Shown here piece by piece: positions 28,098-37,576 of a stretch of DNA of 64,000 bases. Position numbers and translations under genes: made by a program. Source of the DNA: Melioribacteraceae bacterium (GTDB taxonomy: Bacteria > Bacteroidota > Ignavibacteria > Ignavibacteriales > Melioribacteraceae); NCBI GenBank assembly GCA_024103215.1, contig JAGFIY010000127.1:62001-126000 (forward strand), read 5' to 3'. How positions within the stretch are numbered: the stretch's first letter is position 1; the number at the start of each line of letters is the position of its first letter. The notes beneath the pieces were generated by a model. That model did no database searches. It saw only the letters and a program-made list of their open reading frames with translations, and was not told the DNA's origin.

Positions 28098-29338
28098 TTT
28101 TTATATACTAAAGGAATACTCTTGATCCCGCAATCGCCGGGACCAGATATTTCAAATAATTTCTTATCGGACTTCATTAATATACAATTTATGATCTGTT
28201 TTTCTTCATTTATACTTTCGTAAAATAGTAATCCGCCGTATAGAAGATAAGATAAATTTTGTTTACCTGAATAGACATTTGTAAGTTTCCTCTCGGGTAA
28301 AGAGTAATTATAGATACGATACGTCGATTTTGTTGAATCTTGAGAAATAAATTCATCGAACTTTGTTTTGAAAACCAAATTCTCATCATCATTAGAGAGA
28401 CGAATATTTATCATTTTGCCGGGGACGAAAATAGTGTGGCTAATACCCTTCACATTGAATCCAAGAAGAAGTGAATCGTCAAGAGAGCTGATAGTAAGTT
28501 TTAATTTTGAAAACAATTCCGATTCAAGCGTCGAAACATAATCCACCGGGAAACCATCGCGAAGTAAATTATGAACTGAAACAAGCGAATCTATCAAATT
28601 CCCTTTCCTATTAAAGCTCAAATCTTTCTCAATAATGTTTGAGGAGTTTACTGTATCCATCATCTTGAATGTAACGTGAAAAGTATCAGGGTGATTCCAC
28701 TGCGAACTTATTCTAAGCCCGTCTCCAAATTTTTCCAGCTCTTTGATTTGTCGTGTTACTTTTGAATAGTGAAAAACTCTACCATCCGTTATATATGGGA
28801 AACCTCCGCTTCTGCCAAAAGTTAGTGCGGTTGTAAAAATATAGTTTTGAAAATCTGGTCCCGAATAAAGATTAAGAACTTTCTTCCCCCACCTATCAAA
28901 AATCATCTTAATATTTTTTGAGATCAGGTTATAACTATAAACAGCAGGTCTATTTTGATAATTGGTTACGAACAAGAAATCCGAATAATATTCTTTGTGA
29001 TGATTATAATTCTCAAAAAGATTTATTTCTGAAATTAATCCCTCGGTATAAAATTCAAAACCGCGCGTCCAAGCATTCAAAGGATTTTTATACATTCCGT
29101 AAAAAAGTTTAAATCCTGAAGTCTCCAAATCTTCAATTAAAGTTAACTTTGAATTTCCATCCCGGTAAAATCGTGGTCTCCATTTTTTTAGGAGTTCAAG
29201 CGAATCAACATTTTCCTCCAGCAAGATCGAATAAAAATTTCTTTTTTCCTCTGATTTATGTTTTATGCCTTCTTCACTTTTTTCAGTTGAACAGGAAAAA
29301 AACAAAAGGACAAGTAAAATTATTATAAGCTTTTTCAT
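28094..29338 (-). CDS. Putative lipoprotein of unknown function
   Basis: A 414-residue predicted lipoprotein. From the ATG at 29338 the protein begins MKKLIIILLVLLFFSCSTEK, a lipoprotein signal with lipobox LFFSC (Cys 16 or so). This start overlaps the protease gene by 4 bases. An upstream in-frame start at 29404 would bury the signal, so I reject it. The rest is strand-rich, with many aromatic residues (VYSYNLISK, YRIYNYSLPERK), which recalls a propeller or TolB-like fold. I recognise no family. Its position just before the ABC exporter and O-antigen ligase suggests an envelope role, possibly in the same LPS pathway. Confidence 0.7.
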   Translation of the reverse strand: MKKLIIILLVLLFFSCSTEKSEEGIKHKSEEKRNFYSILLEENVDSLELLKKWRPRFYRDGNSKLTLIEDLETSGFKLFYGMYKNPLNAWTRGFEFYTEGLISEINLFENYNHHKEYYSDFLFVTNYQNRPAVYSYNLISKNIKMIFDRWGKKVLNLYSGPDFQNYIFTTALTFGRSGGFPYITDGRVFHYSKVTRQIKELEKFGDGLRISSQWNHPDTFHVTFKMMDTVNSSNIIEKDLSFNRKGNLIDSLVSVHNLLRDGFPVDYVSTLESELFSKLKLTISSLDDSLLLGFNVKGISHTIFVPGKMINIRLSNDDENLVFKTKFDEFISQDSTKSTYRIYNYSLPERKLTNVYSGKQNLSYLLYGGLLFYESINEEKQIINCILMKSDKKLFEISGPGDCGIKSIPLVYKN

Positions 29339-29982
29339 CTTAGTCCAAACAAGAAATAAATTAAAGAAATCACAAAACTGATTAAACTTATAAAATAATC
29401 CCATAACGGGCTGTAAATAAAAAGAAGGAGCAAAATTGTTCCGTAAAGTCCCAAATTTAAAAATCTTGCAGTAAAATTATTTGGGAAAAAATCGTATATA
29501 AGATGAGAACCATCAAGCGGTGGAATTGGAATCAAATTAAAAAAGCACAAAAATATGTTTATAAAAACTCCGAATAAAAACATTTCTGTAATCATTTCTC
29601 CTAATACAGCTAAAATTTGAAATACTTTTAACAGAATAGCAAATACAAATGCAAGTCCCAGATTTGACAGAGGACCTGCCGCAGAAACCGCAGCATCTCC
29701 CATTAGTCCGTTTCTTAATTTATGAGGATTTACCGGTACAGGTTTAGCCCAACCGATTAGGGCAAAACCGGATGAGAAGGCTAATATCGGCATAATAATA
29801 CTGCCGACTAGGTCCAAGTGTTTTATTGGATTTAGTGTAAGTCTTCCGTGGCTTTTTGCAGTGTCATCACCAAGTTTATATGCTGTGGCAGCATGAGCAA
29901 ATTCATGCACCGCAATGGAGATAAGAAAAAACGGGATGAATAATAAAAACATAATTAATCTTTCACTTACTTCGATACCCAA
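29335..29982 (-). CDS. Site-2 protease family (M50) membrane metalloprotease
   Basis: A 215-residue multi-pass membrane protein with the zinc-protease motif HEFAH at residues 26-30 (H26, E27, H30). The third ligand lies in the block NLIPIPPLDGSH (near 148-159). The short form without a PDZ domain is the rhomboid-sized S2P group found widely in bacteria. Such proteases cut transmembrane segments, often of anti-sigma factors. A candidate anti-sigma factor is coded at 42736, but no link can be shown from sequence. It follows xerD by 1 base and overlaps the lipoprotein gene by 4 bases. Confidence 0.9.
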   Translation of the reverse strand: MGIEVSERLIMFLLFIPFFLISIAVHEFAHAATAYKLGDDTAKSHGRLTLNPIKHLDLVGSIIMPILAFSSGFALIGWAKPVPVNPHKLRNGLMGDAAVSAAGPLSNLGLAFVFAILLKVFQILAVLGEMITEMFLFGVFINIFLCFFNLIPIPPLDGSHLIYDFFPNNFTARFLNLGLYGTILLLLFIYSPLWDYFISLISFVISLIYFLFGLR

Positions 29983-29983
29983 A

Positions 29984-30874
29984 TTAACCTCTTGGATGAT
30001 GATCTTTGTGTTCCTGTTTCACAAAATCACGATCGATTTTAGTATAAATTTGTGTTGTTGAAATATCTACATGTCCTAACATTTCTTGCACCGCACGCAA
30101 ATCTGCCCCGTTTTCAACTAAATGCGTCGCAAATGTGTGACGAAATGTATGTGGATGGATAATTTTGTTGAGACCTGCCTGCTCCGCATAATTTGATATC
30201 ATCTTCCAAATGCCCATTCTACTTAAACAAGTTCCTCTCGAGTTTAAGAAAACAAAATTTTGACTCTTCCCTTTCTTCTCGAGTAAGGGTCGTGATTTCA
30301 TCAAGTATTCTGTAATCCATCTGATTGCACTGCTTCCAACCGGAACAATTCTCTGCTTCGATCCCTTGCCGAAAACACGAATTACTTCTTCTGAAAAAAA
30401 TAAATCCCCAAGTTTTAGAGTCAACAATTCGGAAACTCTTAGCCCGCAAGAATAAAGAAGTTCTAATATTGCTCTATCTCTCAACCCGAGAGTGGAATCC
30501 ACTTCAGGCAGATCAAACAAATTTTCAATTTCTTCTATCGAGAGAACGACAGGTAGTTTTCTTTTCGAAGAAACATTAGAAAGTTTATCAGTTGGGTTTT
30601 CCGTAATATATTTACAAGATTCTAAATAAGAAAAAAAACTTTTTATAGAAGAAAGATAGCGGGCTGTGGTTGATGCTTGAATCGACATCTCCATCTGTAT
30701 TTGAAAATATGATCGAAGGTGTTCGGTTCGGATTTGTTCAAAATCAGTTATACCTATATCTTCAAAATATTTTATGAGTTTTTGAATATCGTTTTTATAT
30801 GCTTCTATAGAATTATCGGAAAGATTTTTTTCTAATTTTAAAACAGTCAAAAACTCTTTTAAAAAACTTTGCAT
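29984..30874 (-). CDS. xerD: Tyrosine recombinase XerD-like
   Basis: A 296-residue tyrosine recombinase of XerC/XerD size with the N-terminal SAM-like core-binding domain. The full catalytic set is visible: R146 in CGLRVSEL, K170 in GKGSKQR, H242 and R245 in HPHTFRHTFATH, H268 in LGHVDI, and nucleophile Y277. XerD with XerC resolves chromosome dimers at dif together with FtsK, which is also in this window (50422-52890). No mobile element borders are seen, so this is the housekeeping enzyme. XerC versus XerD cannot be fixed from one copy. Its start overlaps the pgpH stop by 1 base. Confidence 0.9.
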   Translation of the reverse strand: MQSFLKEFLTVLKLEKNLSDNSIEAYKNDIQKLIKYFEDIGITDFEQIRTEHLRSYFQIQMEMSIQASTTARYLSSIKSFFSYLESCKYITENPTDKLSNVSSKRKLPVVLSIEEIENLFDLPEVDSTLGLRDRAILELLYSCGLRVSELLTLKLGDLFFSEEVIRVFGKGSKQRIVPVGSSAIRWITEYLMKSRPLLEKKGKSQNFVFLNSRGTCLSRMGIWKMISNYAEQAGLNKIIHPHTFRHTFATHLVENGADLRAVQEMLGHVDISTTQIYTKIDRDFVKQEHKDHHPRG

Positions 30875-33078
30875 TATTCGGGCTTAACTTCCGCTTCGCT
30901 TTCTAGTTTATCCTGATTGGGATATCTAATTCGTTTATGATGCTGTCCTATAAGCGTGTTAAGAAATGATTTTTTTATCTGTGTTAAATCAGACAAAGTA
31001 AGAGGAACATTTTCTAGTTGACCGTCATCCATTCTTTGTTTGATAATATTCGTAATAATATTTTCAACTTTTTGAGGATCAGGTGTTTCGAGAGTACGTG
31101 ATATTGATTCGCATGCATCAGCAATCATCAATAAAGCTGTTTCCTTCGTAAACGGTTTTGGTCCCGGATATCTAAAGTCATCTTTATCAACATTTTCTTC
31201 ACCGTACAGCTTAACTGCTTTTTCATAAAAGAAACTGACGAGCATTGTACCATGGTGTGTAGGAATAAAGTCTATTATTTCTTGCGGTAGCTTATTTTTC
31301 TTTGCCCACTCTACTCCTCTTATAACATGATTTATGATTCGTTGGGCACTCTCTTTTGGTTCAAGTTCTTCGTGAATACTTTGTTTTTCGACTTGATTTT
31401 CAACAAATACTTCCGGACTTAGAGCTTTCCCGATATCGTGATAATAAGCTCCAACTCTCGCTAAAATAGGATTAGCTCCAATCTTCTCGGCTGCTGCTTC
31501 GACTAACGAGCCAATTGTCATTGAATGTGTAAATGTTCCGGGAGCATTTCTTGCAAGTTCTTTCAGTAATGGTGAATTAAAATCAGTAAGTTCAAAAAGA
31601 GTCAATTCGGTTGTGATCTTAAAGCTTTTTTCTATAAATATAATTAAACCGTAAGTCAAAGCGGGACTAATAATTGCATTTATAGAGGCTAATGAAGAAT
31701 TAATTAAGATTGTTTCAATCGATTCGTATCGTTCAAACCCAAAGGCAAGTGTTGCGACTATATACCCAAGTAAAATGAAAATGAACGAACGAAAAATTTG
31801 ATTTCTGTTTTTTACATCGCGTACGGTATAAGCTGCTAATCCACCGGCTAAGATATTAGTAACGGACAACACATAATTGTTCCCATAAAGACCTCCGACT
31901 ATCAATGATATTACAATTGTTGTATAAAACCCAATTCTGGAATCGAAAACAATTGTTAAAAGCATAGATGCAACCGGCACAAGAACAAGCAGTTCAACCG
32001 GTAGATTTATATTTATTTGAAGTGTCAAAAAAGCAATTGAGCAGACAAAAAGTGAAATAATCAGAATAAGTAAAATTTTTGAGTTGTCATAAAAAATATG
32101 TTTGCGGAACAAAAATATATAAATCGAAAGCGGAACAAGAATTATTAGAACGTGAAGAAATTTTCCGATGTTCTGAATGAATCTTCCCCAGAAACCTATC
32201 TCACTTCCTTTTGCTTTTCGGTAAGAATCAATAGCTAGTTTAACTTGCTCGGTTATCCTATCGTGTTTAGCAACTATTCTTTCATTCTCATTAATTACGC
32301 CTGTATTTCTTGGAACACTTTCTCTAGCCAGTTCGACAGCTGTATCTGTCATCTTTTGATTGTAAATAATATTGGGTGTTGAGAAATGATATACAAATTC
32401 TTCTATTGCTAAAGTCAATTCTTGATCATTGTCGGTTGAACTCTTCACCTCATTTTCGATAAAACTCTTAAGCGATTGATCATCAAAAAATGTGGTTTTG
32501 GGATACGCTCGCTCGAACTTTCCGTCACGTACAGATATTGTATCACTTCCGATAACCGGATAGTTTAGATTGAGCAAACCTCTTCTATAAACCTTGCTTA
32601 ATACCGTCTCAACAATCCGCTTGAGTTGTTTTAACTCCCAATCCGGTTTTTGGGAAAGAAGTTTTTCGTTCTGGCGAATTTCCTTGAATTTATTGTACGA
32701 TGTGTTGCTCAAAAAAGTAGGATTCTGCATTTGAGTGGAAGCATTGAACAATTCATTATCTATCGTTAAGATCAAAAACTCTGCATAACTTTTTGCGGAG
32801 TCGATTGCTTTCTGCTCGGTTTCGGCATTTATCACAAAAATTGGATAAACAGTGCTGATAGCTGCGCTTACCTCTTTTTCATATACAGCCGGATCTTTAA
32901 GTACTTCAAATGTTGTGGAAGCAATTAGATCATCCTCAACCCAAATTGAACCGACAGAAACTTCAGACTCTATCGATTCACCTTTCGGAAACATTAAAAC
33001 AATAAGTATGGCAAAAACCAGAATCAATAGGATTCTGATCCGCATACTTTTTTTTAAGGTTTCTTTTGTGATCTTCAT
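30874..33078 (-). CDS. pgpH: 7TM-HD domain phosphohydrolase, PgpH family
   Basis: A 734-residue membrane protein of the PgpH/YqfF family. It has an N-terminal membrane anchor (about 14-31), a large extracytoplasmic 7TMR-HDED-like domain (about 40-300), seven membrane segments (about 305-500) and a cytosolic HD domain with FTHSMTIGSLVEAAA, the His-Asp pair YYHDIGKA and a downstream THHG. In Listeria and others this family hydrolyses cyclic di-AMP. That activity here is inferred from the family. No diadenylate cyclase gene is in the window. It lies between xerD and a Cof-type hydrolase gene. Confidence 0.9.
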   Translation of the reverse strand: MKITKETLKKSMRIRILLILVFAILIVLMFPKGESIESEVSVGSIWVEDDLIASTTFEVLKDPAVYEKEVSAAISTVYPIFVINAETEQKAIDSAKSYAEFLILTIDNELFNASTQMQNPTFLSNTSYNKFKEIRQNEKLLSQKPDWELKQLKRIVETVLSKVYRRGLLNLNYPVIGSDTISVRDGKFERAYPKTTFFDDQSLKSFIENEVKSSTDNDQELTLAIEEFVYHFSTPNIIYNQKMTDTAVELARESVPRNTGVINENERIVAKHDRITEQVKLAIDSYRKAKGSEIGFWGRFIQNIGKFLHVLIILVPLSIYIFLFRKHIFYDNSKILLILIISLFVCSIAFLTLQININLPVELLVLVPVASMLLTIVFDSRIGFYTTIVISLIVGGLYGNNYVLSVTNILAGGLAAYTVRDVKNRNQIFRSFIFILLGYIVATLAFGFERYESIETILINSSLASINAIISPALTYGLIIFIEKSFKITTELTLFELTDFNSPLLKELARNAPGTFTHSMTIGSLVEAAAEKIGANPILARVGAYYHDIGKALSPEVFVENQVEKQSIHEELEPKESAQRIINHVIRGVEWAKKNKLPQEIIDFIPTHHGTMLVSFFYEKAVKLYGEENVDKDDFRYPGPKPFTKETALLMIADACESISRTLETPDPQKVENIITNIIKQRMDDGQLENVPLTLSDLTQIKKSFLNTLIGQHHKRIRYPNQDKLESEAEVKPE

Positions 33079-33079
33079 A

Positions 33080-33925
33080 CTATTTTTTTGCTTTCAATAC
33101 CATCTCGAGGAACTCAGCAGTACCATCCTCATCGTTATCTCGTTTTGTAATATAATCAGCAAGTCTTTTAATTTCAGCAACACTGTTCGCCATCGCAATC
33201 TTAATACCGGCTTTTTTTAGCAGATCTACATCGTTATACCAATCACCAATAGCAGCAACATTCTTTCTTTTTACTTTTAGAATCTTTGCAAGTCTGTCAA
33301 TACCAGTTCCTTTAGAAGAACCTTTTTTTCGTATCTCAAGATAATAAAACTTTCCGGCTGATTTAGTTTTATAATAATTTGTTCTCAATCCAATTGAGTG
33401 TGGAAATGACATTTTCTTGAGAACTGTTTTTATCGAATCCTTGTAATCGCCCATCATTACAATCTCTAAAGTTGTATCAATCAATGCATGCATATTATCT
33501 GTTTCTTTATACTTTGCACCGAATTTCTGTAAGAGTTGAGGGATTAAAGCATCATATTCACCAAAATAAATATAATCGGCATGACAAAGAGCAATTTTCA
33601 ACAAGTATTGATCGGCTAATTTTTTTGCTTTTAAAACATACTTTTGAGGAATATATGATTCATAATAAATTTCGTTCGAATAGACAGATTTAATCAGAGA
33701 ACCATCAAGCGAGATTAGCGGTTCATGAATTTCAAGTAGTTTTGCTTGATCAACAATTGCATTATGAAGACGTCCTGTTGCAAAAGTAAATTTAACTCCA
33801 TGGTTCCTCAACTCCTTTACTAGATTAACAGTCTGCGTTCCGATCTCTCCCGACGAATTAAGAAGAGTTCCGTCCATGTCAAACACAATCAATTCAATAT
33901 TTTTTAATTTTTCTTTCGTAAGCAT
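33080..33925 (-). CDS. Cof-type HAD-IIB family hydrolase
   Basis: A 281-residue HAD phosphatase of subfamily IIB. Motif I is FDMDGTLL at residues 12-19, motif II lies in FTFATGR, the lysine motif is in GSSKGTGI, and motif III is GDWYNDVDLLKKAG. Family members dephosphorylate sugar phosphates, flavin mononucleotide or other small molecules; the substrate is unknown. The ATG at 33925 lies 2 bases after the symporter stop codon. A TTG at 33949 would overlap the symporter and lacks a properly spaced ribosome binding site, so I prefer the ATG. Confidence 0.88.
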   Translation of the reverse strand: MLTKEKLKNIELIVFDMDGTLLNSSGEIGTQTVNLVKELRNHGVKFTFATGRLHNAIVDQAKLLEIHEPLISLDGSLIKSVYSNEIYYESYIPQKYVLKAKKLADQYLLKIALCHADYIYFGEYDALIPQLLQKFGAKYKETDNMHALIDTTLEIVMMGDYKDSIKTVLKKMSFPHSIGLRTNYYKTKSAGKFYYLEIRKKGSSKGTGIDRLAKILKVKRKNVAAIGDWYNDVDLLKKAGIKIAMANSVAEIKRLADYITKRDNDEDGTAEFLEMVLKAKK

Positions 33926-33927
33926 TT

Positions 33928-35682
33928 TTATTTCAGAATTTTTGACCAACCTTCTTTGTTTAAAAAATAATATACCCCAAATATAGCAATCAAGGAGGTG
34001 ATACCGTAAATTAAAGACGCTGTGATGTGATTTAAAATAAGACTCCCAATTCCAAACAGCATCGAGTAAACCAGTAATACTCCAAATAACCAGGCAAACA
34101 ACATATAAAGCAAGTTTGTTCCTTCTTCATTTTCAATTCCGAGCTTTAATTGTATCGGCTTCCATAACTTGCCTCCCGGTCGAATTATTGAATAAAACTC
34201 CATCAACTTGAAATCAGGTTCCGGTTTTGTTAAAAATGTTACTGCGATCCAAATTATTGAAGTTCCCGCAACAAGAAAATATAAATTCTCCGGAAAGATT
34301 ATCCCAAGCTGAATTGTTATTGGAAGAAGGAGAAAGGGAGCAATCATCGCGCTAATTTCTGACCAAGCATTTATTCTCCACCAGTACCATCTCAATATTA
34401 GAACAAGTCCTACTCCGGCTCCGCACTGTAAAATAAATTCCCACGCCCCGGAAATTCGTGTAATTAATAAGGTAACAAAAATTGAGATTATCATTAGAAG
34501 TACTGTTATTATTCTAGAAGCTGAAACATAGTGCTTGTCAGATTTCGTTTTAACAATAAATCTTTTATAAACATCGTTCATTAGATAAGAAGCGCCCCAA
34601 TTCAAGTGAGTTGCAATTGTGCTCATATATGCTGCAAAAAATGCTGCAACAAGTAATCCTTTTAACCCGGTAGGAAGAAAATCACGCATTGCAAAAATGT
34701 AACCCATTCTTGCATTTTCAGTTGTGAGTTCAGGATATAATACCAGCGAAGCCAATCCAACTATTATCCAAGGCCAGGGTCTAGCAGCATAATGGAGAAC
34801 TTGAAACAGGAGAACTGCAAGCAGCGAATGTTTCTCATCTTTTGCTGACATCATTCGCTGAGCTGCATATCCTCCACCTCCGGGCTCTGCTCCCGGATAC
34901 CAGGATGCCCACCACTGAAGTCCGATATATGCAAGAAAAGCAAGTACCGATAAGGAAAGAGCCGACCCAAATGTTTCTGCGGAGTTTCCAACTGATGGAA
35001 AGAAATTAAATATGAAATCAGGAAGTTTTTCTTGCAAGCCGATCATTCCCCCAACTTCAGGCGAATCAAGCACTAGAACAGCTAATATGATTGCTCCTGT
35101 CATTGCCAAGAAGAATTGAAATGCATCAGTAACAACTACACCCCACAATCCGCTCATTGCGGAATAAGCAGCAACTAGCAGCATACACACAAAAACATAA
35201 ATAATTGCCTGAGTTTCGGATACAGAGAATAGTCCGGTTAATATAGAAACCATTGCTTTGTTTACCCATCCAATAATTATCACATTCATAAAGAGACCTA
35301 GATAAACAGCCCTAAAGCCGCGGAGAAATTTTGCCGGTTTCCCGGAATAACGGATTTCAGAAAACTCAGCTTCGGTCATTATACCTGCTCTTCTCCAAAG
35401 TCTAGCAAAGAAAAAAACAGTGAGCATTCCACCGAATGCAAAATTCCACCATACCCAGTTGCCTGATATTCCATTTTTTGCGACAAGTTCTGTAACCGCC
35501 AATGGTGTATCGGCAGCAAAAGTTGTGGCGGCAAGAGAAATCCCGGCAAAATACCATGGAAGATTTCTACCGGAAAGGAAAAATTCGTCTGTGCTTTTTC
35601 CGGATCGTTTTGAATAATAGAGAGCTATGATTATGCTCAAAATTATATAAGTAGCAAGAATTAGATAATCAATTATTTCCAT
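33928..35682 (-). CDS. Sodium:solute symporter family protein (SSS), long form
   Basis: A 584-residue SSS-family secondary transporter with about 13 to 14 hydrophobic segments. The N-terminal signature STDEFFLSGRNLPW and SLAATTFAADTPL (sodium-site region) are clear, as is the YMSTIATHLNWGASYLMNDVY block late in the core. A cytoplasmic-type segment GGGGYAAQRMMSAKDE is typical of the long SSS form. The transported solute is not readable. It overlaps a second, shorter SSS gene by 14 bases; the two are only distantly alike, so this is not a simple recent duplication. Confidence 0.9.
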   Translation of the reverse strand: MEIIDYLILATYIILSIIIALYYSKRSGKSTDEFFLSGRNLPWYFAGISLAATTFAADTPLAVTELVAKNGISGNWVWWNFAFGGMLTVFFFARLWRRAGIMTEAEFSEIRYSGKPAKFLRGFRAVYLGLFMNVIIIGWVNKAMVSILTGLFSVSETQAIIYVFVCMLLVAAYSAMSGLWGVVVTDAFQFFLAMTGAIILAVLVLDSPEVGGMIGLQEKLPDFIFNFFPSVGNSAETFGSALSLSVLAFLAYIGLQWWASWYPGAEPGGGGYAAQRMMSAKDEKHSLLAVLLFQVLHYAARPWPWIIVGLASLVLYPELTTENARMGYIFAMRDFLPTGLKGLLVAAFFAAYMSTIATHLNWGASYLMNDVYKRFIVKTKSDKHYVSASRIITVLLMIISIFVTLLITRISGAWEFILQCGAGVGLVLILRWYWWRINAWSEISAMIAPFLLLPITIQLGIIFPENLYFLVAGTSIIWIAVTFLTKPEPDFKLMEFYSIIRPGGKLWKPIQLKLGIENEEGTNLLYMLFAWLFGVLLVYSMLFGIGSLILNHITASLIYGITSLIAIFGVYYFLNKEGWSKILK

Positions 35683-37135
35683 CTTTAATCACTCGTTCCT
35701 TATTCCACAAAGATGTTAACCAGGCAACCGACAAAGTAACCGCTACACCGATTATAGTGTACCAAGTCCAACCAATTTTGCCGGAATAAATAACAACAAT
35801 CATCACAATAATTCCTGTTATAAACGCCGGAATTACATTTTTTTCTTGAGAATTTTTTATGAAAATTCCGGAAAGGAAGGTACCCAGCAATCCTCCATAT
35901 GTAAATGAAGCAATACTAAGTGCCAATTCTACAACTAAAGTAGGAGAATTTATAAATAATAATGCAGTTAATCCTAAAATTACAGCCCAAAAGAGTGTAA
36001 CTATTCTTGAAATAAATAAATTTTCGGATATGTTTTTCCATTTACTGTTCAACAAATCCATTATGGTTGAGGAAGAAATTGATGAAATCGAACCTGCCAA
36101 TGTTGAAATTGCAGCTGCGAATAAGCCGGCAATTATTAATCCTGAAATGCCTACCGGTAATGATTCGATAATAAACTTCGGAAATATTTCATCAGCTTTA
36201 AGGAGATTCAATGTTGAGAGATCATAAGTTTTATAATATCCAAACAAAAGCACACCAATTAAAAGAAACAACGCAAATTGAAATATCACAATAACACCGC
36301 TACCAATTACTGCAAGCTGAGCTTTCCGGACATCCCCGGTAGCGAATAGTCTTTGCACAATCAACTGATCCGTTCCGTGAGAAGCCATCGATAGAAATGC
36401 TCCGCCCAATAATCCTGCTGGGAGAGAATAATTATCGGAGAAAAATGATCCAATCTCGTTCTCAAATCCTAAATTAATAATCGAAAGTTTCTCAACAATT
36501 TGAACAGTTGAGAAAATTCCTAAACCTTCGGGTATAAATTCGGTAAGTAGAAATATTCCGGTAATTATAGCGCCGCCTATGTAAATAAACATCTGTATTA
36601 CATCTACCCAAATTACACCTTTAAGTCCGCCCGTTATTGTATAAATCAATGCAACAACGACAATAATTAAGATTGCATAAGGATAATCAATTCCGAGAAG
36701 AAGTTTTAATGGAATCGCTGTAGCAAATAACCTTACTCCATCTGCGGCTGTTCTAGTAAAAATAAACACCAATGAGCTGAAGGTTCTTGTTTTGACTCCG
36801 TATCTAGTTTCTAGATATGAATAAGCAGTTTGAATATTGCCTTTGTAGTAAGCCGGTAACAGGAAAATAGCCACAGCAATTCTTCCAATAAGATAACCGA
36901 AAGTAACTTGAAGGAAATTTAGATTTGTAAGATATGCCAATCCGGGAATTGAGATGAACGTAAGTGTGCTTGTCTCAGCCGCTACAATAGAAAAACAGAC
37001 TGTTCCCCAAGGAACTGATTGTGAGCCCAGAAAGTAATCCTTAGTACTCTTCTGCCTGCCACCGGTAATGATCCCGAAAAGAGCTACACCGATCAAATAA
37101 AGTGTTATTATTAAGTAATCAAGCGTTCTATCCAA
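35669..37135 (-). CDS. Sodium:solute symporter family protein (SSS), short form
   Basis: A 488-residue SSS transporter with about 13 membrane segments. It shows STKDYFLGSQSVPWG near the N-terminus, the sodium-site region IVAAETSTLTFISIPG, the YSYLETRYG block and the sugar/solute core GLFAAAISTLAGSISSISS. The start codon is TTG at 37135. The solute is unknown. It is followed by the long-form SSS gene with a 14-base overlap and preceded by a STAS gene 18 bases away. Confidence 0.9.
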   Translation of the reverse strand: MDRTLDYLIITLYLIGVALFGIITGGRQKSTKDYFLGSQSVPWGTVCFSIVAAETSTLTFISIPGLAYLTNLNFLQVTFGYLIGRIAVAIFLLPAYYKGNIQTAYSYLETRYGVKTRTFSSLVFIFTRTAADGVRLFATAIPLKLLLGIDYPYAILIIVVVALIYTITGGLKGVIWVDVIQMFIYIGGAIITGIFLLTEFIPEGLGIFSTVQIVEKLSIINLGFENEIGSFFSDNYSLPAGLLGGAFLSMASHGTDQLIVQRLFATGDVRKAQLAVIGSGVIVIFQFALFLLIGVLLFGYYKTYDLSTLNLLKADEIFPKFIIESLPVGISGLIIAGLFAAAISTLAGSISSISSSTIMDLLNSKWKNISENLFISRIVTLFWAVILGLTALLFINSPTLVVELALSIASFTYGGLLGTFLSGIFIKNSQEKNVIPAFITGIIVMIVVIYSGKIGWTWYTIIGVAVTLSVAWLTSLWNKERVIKDGNN

Positions 37136-37153
37136 AAAGCGGCACCGCTAATT

Positions 37154-37507
37154 TCACTGAAGTTCTGCTATTGCTTCCTCTACCGAGCTGTTGATGGGTA
37201 ACACTCTGTTAAGTTGAGAAATCTCGATAAGTGTTTTCACACTTTTGTTGGGATTTGCCAATCTGATTGAGCCTTCGTTTGCTTGAATGATTCTGTATGC
37301 TAACAAGATTGCACTTAAGCCGGAACTATCACAATACTCGACCTCGCTTAAATCAAAGACGAGTTTCGAAATATCTTCGGCATGAAGCAAAATTGTAAGC
37401 TCACCTTTTACCAATCCTGCAATCTGAGCATCAAAACGTTTTTCATTTAATTTGAATACAGAAACGTTGTCGATTTTTTTCCATTCAAAATTTATACTGT
37501 CTTCCAT
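37154..37507 (-). CDS. STAS-domain anti-sigma factor antagonist-like protein
   Basis: A 117-residue single STAS domain protein of the SpoIIAA/RsbV type. The conserved FDLSEVEYCDSSGLSAIL (near 49-66) holds the Ser that partner kinases phosphorylate in family members (second Ser of DSSG). The helix after it and the C-terminal VLPINSSVEEAI complete the fold. It may act in a partner-switching pathway, but no RsbW-type kinase or PP2C phosphatase is in the window, so its partner is unknown. It has a 69-base gap upstream. Confidence 0.88.
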   Translation of the reverse strand: MEDSINFEWKKIDNVSVFKLNEKRFDAQIAGLVKGELTILLHAEDISKLVFDLSEVEYCDSSGLSAILLAYRIIQANEGSIRLANPNKSVKTLIEISQLNRVLPINSSVEEAIAELQ

Positions 37508-37576
37508 ATCTCATTTTGTTTATTAAAGGAAATTTACTAATTAAGAACAAGAAACCGGATTTTAAAAGCTTCTTTC

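Noticed and set aside
29984-30874. Tyrosine recombinase as a sign of an integrated element
   Set aside because: Size and motifs are those of XerC/XerD, the neighbours are housekeeping genes, and no tRNA or attachment repeat is seen.
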